A stretch of DNA of 64,000 nt from Rhodovastum atsumiense. Its GTDB lineage: Bacteria; Pseudomonadota; Alphaproteobacteria; Acetobacterales; Acetobacteraceae. Below are positions 29,153 through 37,687 of this stretch, piece after piece. Below the pieces are notes generated by a model. It worked only from the letters and a program-made list of their open reading frames with translations, ran no database searches and was not told the origin of the DNA. The DNA lies in assembly GCF_937425535.1 (NCBI RefSeq), contig NZ_OW485601.1, positions 5,997,501 to 6,061,500 of the forward strand. Reading direction: 5' to 3'. Position 1 is the stretch's first letter; each line of letters opens with the position of its first letter. Made by a program: the position numbers and the translations under genes.

Positions 29153-29842
29153 ATGTCGGCGGCGCAGGATCGGTGCCGGCTCTATCTGATCACGCCGCCC
29201 GTCCTCGAGCCGGTCGGCTTCGCTGACACGCTCGCCCGCGCATTGGACGCGGACGACGTGGCGGCGTTGCAGATCCGGCTCAAGGACCTGCCTGACGACG
29301 CGCTGCGACGAGCCATCGACGTGCTGCGGCCGGTGGCGCAGGCCCGCGGCGTCGCGGTGATCCTGAACGACCGGCCCGACCTCGCCGTCGCCCATGGCTG
29401 CGACGGCGCCCATGTCGGCCAGGACGACACCGCGGCACTGGTTGCCCGCAAGATCCTCGGCGACCTGATGCTGGGGGTGACCTGCCATGACAGCCGCCAT
29501 CTCGCCATGGAGGCGGGCGAGGCCGGCGCCGACTACGTCGCCTTCGGCGCCTTCTTCCCCACCACCACCAAGCAGGCCCCGACCCGCGCCGAACCGGAAA
29601 TCCTGCGCTGGTGGTCGGGCGTGATGGAACTGCCCTCTGTCGCGATCGGCGGCATCACCCCGGCCAACTGCGCCCCGCTGGTCCAGGCCGGGGCGGATTT
29701 CCTCGCCGTGACGGGCGCGGTCTGGAACCATCCGGACGGTCCGGTCGCGGGCGTGCGGGCAATGAACGCCGCCATCGCCGCGGCCGAGCGGGACCTGCCG
29801 CCGGCGGGGCCGGCCGGGATCCAGCCGACGCAGGGGGAGTGA
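29153..29842 (+). CDS. thiE: Thiamine phosphate synthase ThiE
   Basis: A 229-residue TIM-barrel enzyme joining HMP-PP and thiazole phosphate. Motifs are LQIRLKD (usual QLRxK), [41 protein letters not shown] and the phosphate-binding VAIGGI. It complements thiD at 9961. No TPP riboswitch is visible before either gene. It is coupled to the aldolase gene just upstream. Confidence 0.93.
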   Translation: MSAAQDRCRLYLITPPVLEPVGFADTLARALDADDVAALQIRLKDLPDDALRRAIDVLRPVAQARGVAVILNDRPDLAVAHGCDGAHVGQDDTAALVARKILGDLMLGVTCHDSRHLAMEAGEAGADYVAFGAFFPTTTKQAPTRAEPEILRWWSGVMELPSVAIGGITPANCAPLVQAGADFLAVTGAVWNHPDGPVAGVRAMNAAIAAAERDLPPAGPAGIQPTQGE

Positions 29843-29871
29843 AGCGGAAAATACGCTTCAGGAACAATCGG

Positions 29872-30423
29872 TCAGACGCGTTCGCTGGCAGCGATGGCCA
29901 TGCGGCACCCGGCCTTGATGAGGGTGTACATCACCCGGTACCCCGGTGCGTCCTCGGCGCCATGGGCGAGGCCGATGTCGCGGTGTTCCAGTTCTTCGGC
30001 GCGGAAGGTCTCGATGGTGCCGCGTAGCTCCGCCTCGTCCTCGCCGAGCTCCGCTGCCTGCCCGGCATAGTGCTCGTCGATCGCTTCCTCCACCGCCACC
30101 GTGCAGGCCATGGCCGCACGCGGCCCCAGCGCGGCCGTCACCGCCCCCAGCGCGAAGCCCGCCACGTGCCAGAGCGGCAGCAGCGCCGTCGGCCGCACCC
30201 GCCTTGCCACCACCAGCTCTGAAAAACGGTCGAGATGCGCCTGTTCCTGCTGCTTCATGTGACGCAGCAGTTCACCTTGCTCACGGCGCCCGAGCACGGC
30301 GAGTTGGCCCTGGTAGATGCGCTTCGCCCCGTACTCCCCGGCATGGTCCACGCGGATGATGCGCTCGATCGTTTCACGCGCGGTGGGATCACCCGGCAGC
30401 CGGCCGGCAGCGGTTTCGCTCAT
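29872..30423 (-). CDS. coq7: 5-demethoxyubiquinol hydroxylase Coq7 (UbiF-equivalent)
   Basis: A 183-residue di-iron monooxygenase for the penultimate step of ubiquinone synthesis. Iron ligands are in RVDHAGEYGA (Glu), QEQAHLDRF (Glu, His), EEAIDEHY (Glu) and EELEHRD (Glu, His). It is membrane-associated through its central hydrophobic helix. Its ATG overlaps the dsbB stop (ATGA), so the pair is translationally coupled: a quinone-synthesis enzyme beside a quinone-dependent oxidase. Confidence 0.94.
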   Translation of the reverse strand: MSETAAGRLPGDPTARETIERIIRVDHAGEYGAKRIYQGQLAVLGRREQGELLRHMKQQEQAHLDRFSELVVARRVRPTALLPLWHVAGFALGAVTAALGPRAAMACTVAVEEAIDEHYAGQAAELGEDEAELRGTIETFRAEELEHRDIGLAHGAEDAPGYRVMYTLIKAGCRMAIAASERV

Positions 30424-30926
30424 GCGGCACTCCTTCTGCTTCGCAACAGGAATGTGGCGATGCCGCCGGAGAAGGCCAGGGCCACGATCAGGTTCAGCGC
30501 GGCGGTCGAAAGCGGCAGGCCGGGGATCAGATAGGTCGGCTCGTCACAGGGCTTGGCCGGGCGTTCCGGCAAGGCCGCCAACTGGTCGGCGATCGAGCCA
30601 TGAGTCAGGCGCGGCGCCGCGCATTCCGGCAGCGGGCTTGGCCACCACCGCGCCTCGACGCCGAGATGCACCGCGGCGATCAGCGCACCGGCGAACACCA
30701 CCACGCCGAGCAGCGCCAGCGCCGCCCGCGCCCAGCGCGGCGGCAGCAGCACCCCGATCAGGCCAATGCCGAGGGCGATGCGATAGGGCCAGCGCTCCAG
30801 CAGGCACAGCGCACAGGGGACCAGACCGGCGAAAATCTCGGCCGCGAACGCCACGCCCAGGGCGACCGCCGCGACCAGCGCACTCAGCGCCAGGGCGGCG
30901 CGAAGCGGGGGAATCGTCAACGTCAT
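30420..30926 (-). CDS. dsbB: Disulfide bond formation protein B (DsbB family)
   Basis: A 168-residue inner-membrane protein with four transmembrane helices. The first cysteine pair is C-A-L-C in VPCALCLLERWPYR, and the second pair lies in the second periplasmic loop (LPECAAP and AKPCDEP). It should pass electrons from a DsbA-type thiol oxidase to ubiquinone. The ATG at 30926 gives a normal N-terminus before helix 1. A repeat element lies immediately upstream. Confidence 0.88.
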   Translation of the reverse strand: MTLTIPPLRAALALSALVAAVALGVAFAAEIFAGLVPCALCLLERWPYRIALGIGLIGVLLPPRWARAALALLGVVVFAGALIAAVHLGVEARWWPSPLPECAAPRLTHGSIADQLAALPERPAKPCDEPTYLIPGLPLSTAALNLIVALAFSGGIATFLLRSRRSAA

Positions 30927-30971
30927 GCGCTGACCTATGGCCCGGCTGCGTGCGCTGGGCAACTCGCGTGG

Positions 30972-31121
30972 GCGGGGCGTTGCCCCGCACCCGACCAGGA
31001 GGCTTCGCCTCCTGGACCCCCACCAAGGGCTTCGCCCTTGGAACCCATAACTCTGTGCCGCGCAGCGAGAATGGGATCCAAGGGCCTTGTGGCCCTTGGC
31101 AGGTCCAGGGCGGAGCCCTGG
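30972..31121. repeat. Nested-hairpin intergenic repeat, copy 3
   Basis: Almost base-for-base the same as the copy at 16083-16232: GCGGGGCGTTGCCCCGC, CCAGGAGGCTTCGCCTCCTGG-type hairpin, CCAAGGGCTTCGCCCTTGG, core CTCTGTGCCGCGCAGCGAG between GGAACCCAT and ATGGGATCC, CCAAGGGCC...GGCCCTTGG, then CCAGGGCGGAGCCCTGG. It lies between the flavoprotein gene and dsbB. The near identity with copy 1 implies recent spread or gene conversion. Confidence 0.9.
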
Positions 31122-31132
31122 CCTTCCTGAAG

Positions 31133-31753
31133 CTAATACAACCCTTTGGCCAGCCGTGCCGGAGCCGAACGGTCGTATTCCTCTCCGCCGACCCGCCCCG
31201 CGCTCAGGGCGGCGAGGATGGTGCCATTGCTGGGCAGCGCCGTGCGCGCGACATGGCGGGACGCATCCCACAGCGAGGCGCGCATCAGTGCCCGCGCGCA
31301 CTGGAAGAACACGGTTTCCACCCGCACCACCAGCACGCTGCGCGGCGGCTTCCCGCCGACCTCGAAACGCGCCAGCAGGTCCGGATCGACCGAGATCTCC
31401 GCGCGGCCGTTCACCCGCAGGGTCTCGTTCACACCCGGTATGAGAAAAAGCAGTGCAACCCTTGAATCTGCAAGAATATTACGCAGGCTGTCGATGCGGT
31501 TGTTACCCGGCCGGTCCGGCAGCAGCAGGGTATGCGGGTCGCCGATGGCGACGAAGCCGGGACCATCGCCGCGCGGCGAGACGTCCAGGCCGTCCCGGCC
31601 CGACGTGGCCAGCGCCACGAAGGGCGCGGCCCGCACGAACTCCTGGTACAGGGGGTGGAGGTGATCCACCTCCTTCGCGATCGAGGCCGGTACCGGCGCC
31701 CCGTACAAGGCCGCCAGCGCCGCTTCGTCGCGGATCACGTGGTCGGTCGGCAT
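31133..31753 (-). CDS. FMN-binding pyridoxamine 5'-phosphate oxidase-family protein
   Basis: A 206-residue split-barrel flavoprotein of the PPOX class. FVALATSGRDGLDVSPRGD and LPDRPGNNRIDSLRNIL form the FMN site, and NETLRVNGRAEI follows. It resembles the MSMEG_1061/DR2398 group of FMN-dependent proteins, whose substrates are mostly unknown; it is not the vitamin B6 enzyme. ATG at 31753 is chosen over upstream codons lacking conserved sequence. It lies just downstream of the methyltransferase gene, same strand. Confidence 0.8.
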   Translation of the reverse strand: MPTDHVIRDEAALAALYGAPVPASIAKEVDHLHPLYQEFVRAAPFVALATSGRDGLDVSPRGDGPGFVAIGDPHTLLLPDRPGNNRIDSLRNILADSRVALLFLIPGVNETLRVNGRAEISVDPDLLARFEVGGKPPRSVLVVRVETVFFQCARALMRASLWDASRHVARTALPSNGTILAALSAGRVGGEEYDRSAPARLAKGLY

Positions 31754-31775
31754 GTGTCCCCCCCCTTCGTTGGGC

Positions 31776-32810
31776 CTATCCGCCGGAACCCGAGTCCGGC
31801 TTCGGTGTCTCCGGTCCCGGTGGCGGAGCCTCCATCTCCGGCGCCTCAACGCTGGTATCCGGAGCAGCGTCGGTCCCGGGGGTGGCAGCCTCGGGCTTCG
31901 GCTCGGGCTTCGCTGCCTGCGGCTTCGTCTCGGGCTTCGGCGCCGGAGTCTTCATCATCGCCCCGGTCATGGGGATGAAATACACGCCGACATCCCGCCG
32001 CGAGTGGATCTTGCCCTCCTCGTCCTTGGTGTAGACGTACAGGATCTGCCCGCGCTTAAAGGGCTGGCCGATCGGGATCACCAGCCGCCCGCCCGGCTTG
32101 AGCTGCTTGAACAGCTCCGGCGGCGCATACTGGGCGGCACAGGTGACGATGATGATGTCGAACCCGCCCGCGACTTCCGGCCAGCCGTAATAGCCGTCGC
32201 CCACCTTGGTATGGACATTGGTGAAGCCGAGCGGGGCGAAGATCCTGCCGACCGCGCGGCCAAGCGGCTCGATGATCTCGATCGAATAGGCCTGCTTCAC
32301 GATACGGCTGAGCAGCGCGCTCTGAAAGCCGCTGCCGGTGCCGATCTCAAGCGTCACGTCGCCCGGCTTCGGTTTGGCGATCTGGGTCATGTACGCCTGA
32401 CCCAGGTAATCCGACAGCGCCGAGCCGTAGCCCAGCGCCCAGGGCTTCGGCGTTTCCTCGTAGGCGACGCCCGGCGTCGCCTGGCGGTTGTCGTACTGGT
32501 AGTGGAAATACTCACGCGGCAATTCGCGAAAGGCCGCCATCACCGTCGGATCGGCCTCGCCGAGGCGTTCCTTCAGGTAGGTCTCGATCCGCTTCATGGC
32601 CGCGGGCTTGCGCGCCTGGATGGCCTGGAACTGCGTCTCCGACAGCTCGGTCGGGCGGCCGGAAGCGGCCATCGCCTCCAGATAGGCCTGCCGCGTCCAG
32701 GGCGCGGCGGCTCCGGCGCGGCCGGCCAGCAGCGGGGAACCGGCGACCAGCGTGGCCGCGGCGCCGGCGGAAAAACAGCGACGTGTCAGGGAACTGCGCT
32801 TGGAGACCAC
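31776..32810 (-). CDS. Exported protein-L-isoaspartate O-methyltransferase-like protein with Pro-rich tail
   Basis: About 344 residues. The N-terminus has a twin-arginine-like signal (LTRRCFSAGAAATL... ending GRAGAAA), so the enzyme is probably periplasmic, unlike cytosolic Pcm. The core (~90-270) is a PCMT methyltransferase with the SAM motif VTLEIGTGSGFQSALLS, EIIEPL and PGGRLVIPIG. The last ~60 residues are a Pro/Glu/Lys-rich linker without fold. The start is taken as GTG 32810; a TTG at 32840 is also open. It overlaps the upstream membrane-protein gene by 25 bases. The methyl donor SAM is not normally periplasmic, which leaves function open. Confidence 0.75.
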   Translation of the reverse strand: MVSKRSSLTRRCFSAGAAATLVAGSPLLAGRAGAAAPWTRQAYLEAMAASGRPTELSETQFQAIQARKPAAMKRIETYLKERLGEADPTVMAAFRELPREYFHYQYDNRQATPGVAYEETPKPWALGYGSALSDYLGQAYMTQIAKPKPGDVTLEIGTGSGFQSALLSRIVKQAYSIEIIEPLGRAVGRIFAPLGFTNVHTKVGDGYYGWPEVAGGFDIIIVTCAAQYAPPELFKQLKPGGRLVIPIGQPFKRGQILYVYTKDEEGKIHSRRDVGVYFIPMTGAMMKTPAPKPETKPQAAKPEPKPEAATPGTDAAPDTSVEAPEMEAPPPGPETPKPDSGSGG

Positions 32811-35236
32811 TGCAAATCTTTCTGCCTGCTGGAGGGACAAGAGACGACCGCCACCGCATACAGCAGCAAAGCCAGCAGCAGAACCCGGTCATAGCCGGAG
32901 GTGATGGCGATCAGGTTGGCAAGCGGGGTCGCCACCACGCTGAAGGCGCCGTTGAGCCCCCAGGCCCAGGGCAGGAACCCGCCATGGCCCATGCGCGACA
33001 GGCCGAGCGGGAACGGCAGCCCCAGCGCCACCGAGGCCGGGGCCAGCAGCGCCAGCACCACCGCCGCGCGCGCCGCAAACGGCAGGTCGAGCGTCGCCAG
33101 CATGAAATCCTGCAGCCCCAGCAGCAGGGCCGCACACCAGGCCAGCACTACGCCGCCGGCGATCGCCACCCCCAGCCGCTCCCGCCCGGCGAAGCGTCCG
33201 GCGAGCATGCTGCCGAGGCCGGAGAAGATCAGCATCCCGGTCAGCACCAGCGCGAAGGCGGTGGTGCGGTCGTTGAGATAGAAACTCGCCCGCTCGATCA
33301 GGAAGATCTCGATCGCCAGGAAGCCGAGCCCGAGGGTCGCGAAATAGAGCGCCGCCCGCGCCGCCCCCACCCGTTCCGTCCCGGCGTCGCGGAAGCGCCG
33401 CCCGCCGAGCAGCGGCACCGCCAACACCAGCAGCGCTATCACCACCGCCTGGGCCAGCACGGCAAGATTGACCAGCGGCCCGATCTCGGCCTGCGGCAGG
33501 ATCTCCAGGCGGTTGAGAATGGTGCCGAGCTGCGACAGGCGCAGTACCGCGTAGAAGGACGGGCGGTCATAGGTGATCGGCGCGAGGTTGAACGCGGCCC
33601 CGGAGGCGGTCGGGTCGCCGCGCAGCACCGCCAGCGCCTCGTCGGCAATGGCGTCGTGCGGGCCGTCGCCCGAGGTGACCTCGCCCGCCTCGAAGGAAAC
33701 CGCCGGCAGGTCGTTGTAGATCGAGGCCCGCGCAGCGACGACGTCGATGCCCGGGTAATAGCTGATGTCGAAGGAGCGGTCGTCGCAGAACCGCTTCGCC
33801 ACGGCGATCCGCCCGGCATCGAAGGGCGCGTTCGATACCAGCACACGCACGTTCCAGGCGGAGCGGTAGACCAGCACATGGGCGGGAACATCGGTGATGC
33901 CGGCGCGCAGCAGGCCCTGCCGCACCGTCGCCAGCACCCGCACCGCATAGGCCGGGAATTCGCGGATCGAGACGGGAATCGAGATGATGCCGCCCGGCGC
34001 CAGTGCCTGCAGGTAGGTGGCGATCGCCTCGGCGGCGAAGGCGCTGGCATTGGCCTCGGCGGCGTCCAGGAAATCCGGGGCGATGTCGATGATGTCCCAG
34101 CCCCCGCCCGCCCGTGACGCCGCGATCGGGCTCACCTGAGAGATCGCCGCGCCCGCCACCGCCGGGGACGGGCCGAGCCCCTGCCGCAACGCCCCGCGCA
34201 GCACCGGCTCGGGTTCCAGCGCCAGGATGTCCGCCGCGCCGAGCGCCCGCGCCTCGGCGATGCGGAAGCCGCCGGAGGCGCCGGCCAGCAGCACCCGCCC
34301 ATGCGGGCGCAGCTCATACGGCAGGGCGGCGAGCGTCGCCCCGGCATAGGGCGCCTCGGCCGCGGCCTTCGGCAGCGCGGCGAGACGGTTGCCGTCGCGG
34401 TAGAGCCCGAAAGTCTCGGGCGGGCCGGACAGGCCAAGCATCCCGGCGTTGTTGGAGATGTCGGTGTCCACGCGCTCGGTGAAATCGTCGAGCAGCATGT
34501 AAAGGCCGCGCGGCGAGGTGATCTGGCTGACCACCTGACTGTCCGGCACATGCAGCGGCGCGTAGATCGCCTTGAAATCGTTGAACTGTGCGTGGGCGCC
34601 GAACAGCAGCAGCGCCTCGCCGCCGAGCAGCGCCGCCAGCGCCGCGCCGAGCACCGCGCGGCGCCGCACCCGGGCGAACAGGGCGGCGGCGGCCAGCGGC
34701 AGCAGCAGGCAGGGCACCAGCCGGAACGGGTGCACCAGCGCCATCAGCCCCAGCGTGGCCAGCGCGCCCATCCCCGCCCCGGTCAGGTCGAAGCCGTAGA
34801 CGCGGCCGACATCCTGGTCGTTCAGCACGAAGCAGAGGCTGATATAGAGGCCGGAGAGGAAGAAGAACGGCAGCAGCCCGGCATAATACCCGGCGATGTT
34901 CCAGAGCTGGTCGGCGAAGGTCGCGGGATTCTGCAATTGCAGCGGGTTGAAGGGATTGATCGCCACCAGGTGGTAGCCCAGCGCCGCCGCCGCGATCAGC
35001 CCGACCGGCAGCCAGGCCAGCCAGGCCGCGCCGTGCCGGGCAAAGCGGTCGCGCGCCAGCGCCATCACCACGCCGCTCAGCGCGAAGCCGGCGAGCACGA
35101 TGGAAATCACCCAGTAGCCGTATTCCGACCATTTCGCGACGGCGAAGGTCCGGGTCAGCGCGATCTCGTAACCAACCGTCGCCAGCGACACCAGGAACAG
35201 CGGCGCCAGCGCGGAGAGCCCGGCCCGTGCCCTCAC
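32786..35236 (-). CDS. Polytopic membrane protein with spermidine-synthase-like domain
   Basis: A 816-residue protein. Residues ~1-225 hold six to seven transmembrane helices, ~300-560 a spermidine-synthase-like Rossmann domain (GRVLLAGASGGFRIAEA, WDIIDIAPDFL), and ~590-810 another six to seven helices. Such fused proteins are annotated as polyamine aminopropyltransferase-like or transporter-like, with no known activity. The glycine motif GASGGF replaces the usual G-G-G-D-G, so aminopropyl transfer is doubtful. The GTG start at 35236 overlaps the hydrolase stop (GTGA), and its end overlaps the methyltransferase gene. Confidence 0.75.
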   Translation of the reverse strand: MRARAGLSALAPLFLVSLATVGYEIALTRTFAVAKWSEYGYWVISIVLAGFALSGVVMALARDRFARHGAAWLAWLPVGLIAAAALGYHLVAINPFNPLQLQNPATFADQLWNIAGYYAGLLPFFFLSGLYISLCFVLNDQDVGRVYGFDLTGAGMGALATLGLMALVHPFRLVPCLLLPLAAAALFARVRRRAVLGAALAALLGGEALLLFGAHAQFNDFKAIYAPLHVPDSQVVSQITSPRGLYMLLDDFTERVDTDISNNAGMLGLSGPPETFGLYRDGNRLAALPKAAAEAPYAGATLAALPYELRPHGRVLLAGASGGFRIAEARALGAADILALEPEPVLRGALRQGLGPSPAVAGAAISQVSPIAASRAGGGWDIIDIAPDFLDAAEANASAFAAEAIATYLQALAPGGIISIPVSIREFPAYAVRVLATVRQGLLRAGITDVPAHVLVYRSAWNVRVLVSNAPFDAGRIAVAKRFCDDRSFDISYYPGIDVVAARASIYNDLPAVSFEAGEVTSGDGPHDAIADEALAVLRGDPTASGAAFNLAPITYDRPSFYAVLRLSQLGTILNRLEILPQAEIGPLVNLAVLAQAVVIALLVLAVPLLGGRRFRDAGTERVGAARAALYFATLGLGFLAIEIFLIERASFYLNDRTTAFALVLTGMLIFSGLGSMLAGRFAGRERLGVAIAGGVVLAWCAALLLGLQDFMLATLDLPFAARAAVVLALLAPASVALGLPFPLGLSRMGHGGFLPWAWGLNGAFSVVATPLANLIAITSGYDRVLLLALLLYAVAVVSCPSSRQKDLQWSPSAVP

Positions 35237-36090
35237 GGCCAGACGCGACGGCGGATGAAATCGGTGACCACGCGGTCGAAGCGGTCCGGATCGTCCACGA
35301 ACAAGGCGTGGCCGACGCCTTGCATGATCACCGTCTCGGCGTTCGGGTGGCGCTGCGCCACGTTCGCCGCCTGCCCGGCCCAGGTCGGGCGGACCACGTA
35401 GAGCACCGGGTGCGAGGTGGAATAGAGCGCTTCCTTCCAGAACGTGCGCGGCACCGGATAGGAGAGCAGCGCCGCCGCGGCCGCGGGCGGGGTGCGCAGG
35501 CAGGCTTCCACCAGCCGTTCCAGATAGGATTTCGGCAAAGGCCGGGTGAACATGCCGTCGACGAAGGCGCGCATCCGCTCGGCGCGCGTGGGCGGGGCGC
35601 CACGGCGGCGCGGCGCGGCGGAGCCCGAGCCACTGGGCGGCGGGTCCTCGCCCACCGAATTGTCGATCAGCACCAGCCCGGCCACGCGCCGGTCGCCATG
35701 GCCGTTGATATAGGCGAGGCTGTCGAGCACGCCGAGCGACCAGCCCATCAGCAGCACCGGCTCCGGCCCGAGTTGCTCGAGCAGTTCGGCGATGTCCTGC
35801 CCGCGCCGCCAGGGATCGTGGCCGCTGCTTGCCACCTCGCTCTCGCCCTGCGAGCGCGGGTCGAAGGCCACCACCCGGTAGAAGCGGGAAAAGGCACGGA
35901 TCTGCCGGTCGAAGATCCAGGCCGGCATGGTCCAGCCGGGGACCATGACGATGGTACGGCCCTGGCCGACCTCCGTGTAATGCAGGCGGACGCCGTCACT
36001 GGTGACGAAATACCGGTCCGCCGCCAGCGCCGGCCTGCCAAACAAGAGGCAGGCGAGCAGGAAAGTGGCTGTTGCCGAGGCACGAAGCAT
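35233..36090 (-). CDS. Exported alpha/beta-hydrolase
   Basis: A 285-residue protein with an N-terminal signal peptide (MLRASATATFLLACLLFGRPALAA split) and an alpha/beta-hydrolase fold: oxyanion VPGWTMPAW, nucleophile elbow MGWSLG, a late aspartate, and GHALFVDDP histidine. Between elbow and lid is a Pro/Ser/Arg-rich insertion (~150-175). An esterase or lactonase is likely; the substrate is unknown. ATG 36090 is chosen so that the signal starts correctly; TTG 36105 is an alternative. It heads an overlapping three-gene unit with the spermidine-synthase-like and methyltransferase-like proteins. Confidence 0.8.
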   Translation of the reverse strand: MLRASATATFLLACLLFGRPALAADRYFVTSDGVRLHYTEVGQGRTIVMVPGWTMPAWIFDRQIRAFSRFYRVVAFDPRSQGESEVASSGHDPWRRGQDIAELLEQLGPEPVLLMGWSLGVLDSLAYINGHGDRRVAGLVLIDNSVGEDPPPSGSGSAAPRRRGAPPTRAERMRAFVDGMFTRPLPKSYLERLVEACLRTPPAAAAALLSYPVPRTFWKEALYSTSHPVLYVVRPTWAGQAANVAQRHPNAETVIMQGVGHALFVDDPDRFDRVVTDFIRRRVWP

Positions 36091-36134
36091 GCGCTCAACT
36101 GCCAATACCCTGGAGTCATGTCAACCAAGACGTC

Positions 36135-36311
36135 ATGGACGACCAACCTCCTTCCCGCCGCGGCGCGATCATCGCCCTGCTTGCCGTCATCGCGATTGCC
36201 GTGCTCGGAGTCTGGCTGTCGCAAGCATTGCACGAAGCCAGCCGCACCGAGGACTGCCTTCTGCAGGGACGGCGTAATTGTGCGCCGCTGACCCCCGGCA
36301 CCGGCCGGTAG
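36135..36311 (+). CDS. Small single-pass membrane protein with two cysteines
   Basis: A 58-residue protein with a short basic N-terminus (QPPSRRG), one strong transmembrane helix (IIALLAVIAIAVLGVWLSQAL), and a hydrophilic tail holding two cysteines seven residues apart (EDCLLQGRRNCAP). The two cysteines may form a periplasmic disulfide or bind metal. I do not know a family. It is divergent from the hydrolase gene, 44 bases away. The ribosome site is weak, so confidence is moderate. Confidence 0.5.
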   Translation: MDDQPPSRRGAIIALLAVIAIAVLGVWLSQALHEASRTEDCLLQGRRNCAPLTPGTGR

Positions 36312-36541
36312 GGCCGACATTCTGGCCTGACCGGGCCGCCGCCGCACATGCCATCCGCGATTTCGCCATCATCCCGGCCAGGATTGGACTTCATCCGGCA
36401 TCGGAGACGAACCATATTCAAACCGGCATGCCTGGATTTCCAGGCGGCTTTTCCACCGGCGGTCCGCAACGGCGTCTCCCCGAACGCCGACCGGCCATGC
36501 TGCCGGCAGCGCGCCTTCACGTCGGCCACAGGATCAATCCC

Positions 36542-37069
36542 ATGACCCGCCCCCTCCTTCGCTTCGCCCTTCTCGCCCCGCTCGCGGCCGCGGCCTGTAC
36601 GGTGGCACCGCCGACCGGCCCGTCCGTGGTCGCGATGCCGCGCCAGGGCGAGAACTTCGCACAGTTCCAGGCGCAGGATATCAACTGCCGCAACTACGCC
36701 AGCGGGCAGATCGGCTACGGCGACCCGGCGCGGGCTGCCAACCAGAGCGCCGTCGGCAGCGCCGTGCTGGGCACGGCGCTCGGGGCCGCGGCAGGGGCCG
36801 CGCTCGGCTCGATCGGCGGCAATGCCGGGGCCGGCGCTGCCATCGGCGGCGCGGGTGGCCTGCTCGCCGGCGGCGCGATCGGATCCAGCAACGCACGGAC
36901 CTCGGCCGCCTCGTTGCAACAGCGCTACGACATCGCCTACACGCAATGCATGGTGGCGGGTGGCTACACCGTGCAGCAGCCCAGCTACCCGGTGCCGGTC
37001 TATTCCTATCCCGCGCCGACCTACTATTACGGTCCCACCGTCAGCTACGGCGTCGGCCGCACCTGGTAA
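36542..37069 (+). CDS. Glycine-zipper lipoprotein
   Basis: A 175-residue outer-envelope lipoprotein. The signal peptide ends at lipobox AAAAC. A conserved NCRNYASGQIGY segment precedes a glycine-zipper region (~80-125) with repeated G-x-x-x-G/A spacing, predicted to insert in or lie on a membrane. The C-terminus is Tyr/Pro-rich (YPVPVYSYPAPTYYYGP). ATG 36542 is chosen because it begins the signal peptide. Similar proteins are linked to envelope stress or outer-membrane stability. Confidence 0.8.
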   Translation: MTRPLLRFALLAPLAAAACTVAPPTGPSVVAMPRQGENFAQFQAQDINCRNYASGQIGYGDPARAANQSAVGSAVLGTALGAAAGAALGSIGGNAGAGAAIGGAGGLLAGGAIGSSNARTSAASLQQRYDIAYTQCMVAGGYTVQQPSYPVPVYSYPAPTYYYGPTVSYGVGRTW

Positions 37070-37687
37070 GTCAGCGGCCGACCGGCTCCCGGATGGCGGC
37101 GCGGTGATGCGGGAATGATACGCTCGCCGCGCCAGCGGAGTCGTTGCCAGGGCTGACGACTCCGGCCCGCCCGCAGCCGGATCGGTTCGCCTCCTGAAAA
37201 TCCCGGCCTCCGGCACCCGGCCTGCCCCCGACAAGGTGCGGCCGCGCTGGCGGACCGCGCCCGGCCGGCGCCGGCCGCGCAGATCGCCCCTGCCCCCGAG
37301 CGCAAGAAAACTTCAATACAGGGTCGCGGCGGGCGCAGAGATGCAAACCGGGAAAGCTTCGTACGCAAAGATTCTTTGCCGTTCCTCCCGCGGCCCGTTC
37401 ACGGCCGGCGGTACCGGGATGCCTCGGAACACCGCCAAGCCTTTGATCTGGATCAAGGCCGCTTTGGCACGCCGCCGTCACAAGCCGGGACGCGAACAGG
37501 CGCCAGCACAAGAAACAGGCCGGAAAGGGCCGGACCATGCGGGTTTTCCCGCGCCAACTCCCGGCTGCAACCGGGTTGCATCCGAAACTTGTCCCTCTTG
37601 CTTGCCCCTGCCCGCGCGGGCATGGTGCCGCCGATTCTGAACAGGCGGCTGCCCCCCGCCTCCCTCGCCAGCACGAAAGGATACCCG
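37070..37687 (+). promoter_or_regulatory. Long leader/promoter region of pnt with a perfect FNR box
   Basis: A 618-bp region without a supportable gene. TTGATCTGGATCAA (37443-37456) is an exact match to the FNR/FixK consensus TTGAT-N4-ATCAA. If it acts at -41.5 the transcript would start near 37491, leaving a ~197-nt leader. GAAAGGATACCC precedes the pntAA ATG. Bases 37070-37400 show no clear element. Confidence 0.65.

Noticed and set aside
37070-37640. A protein gene in the gap before pntAA
   Set aside because: Candidate frames are Arg/Pro-rich, lack ribosome sites and overlap the FNR box; no conserved segment seen.
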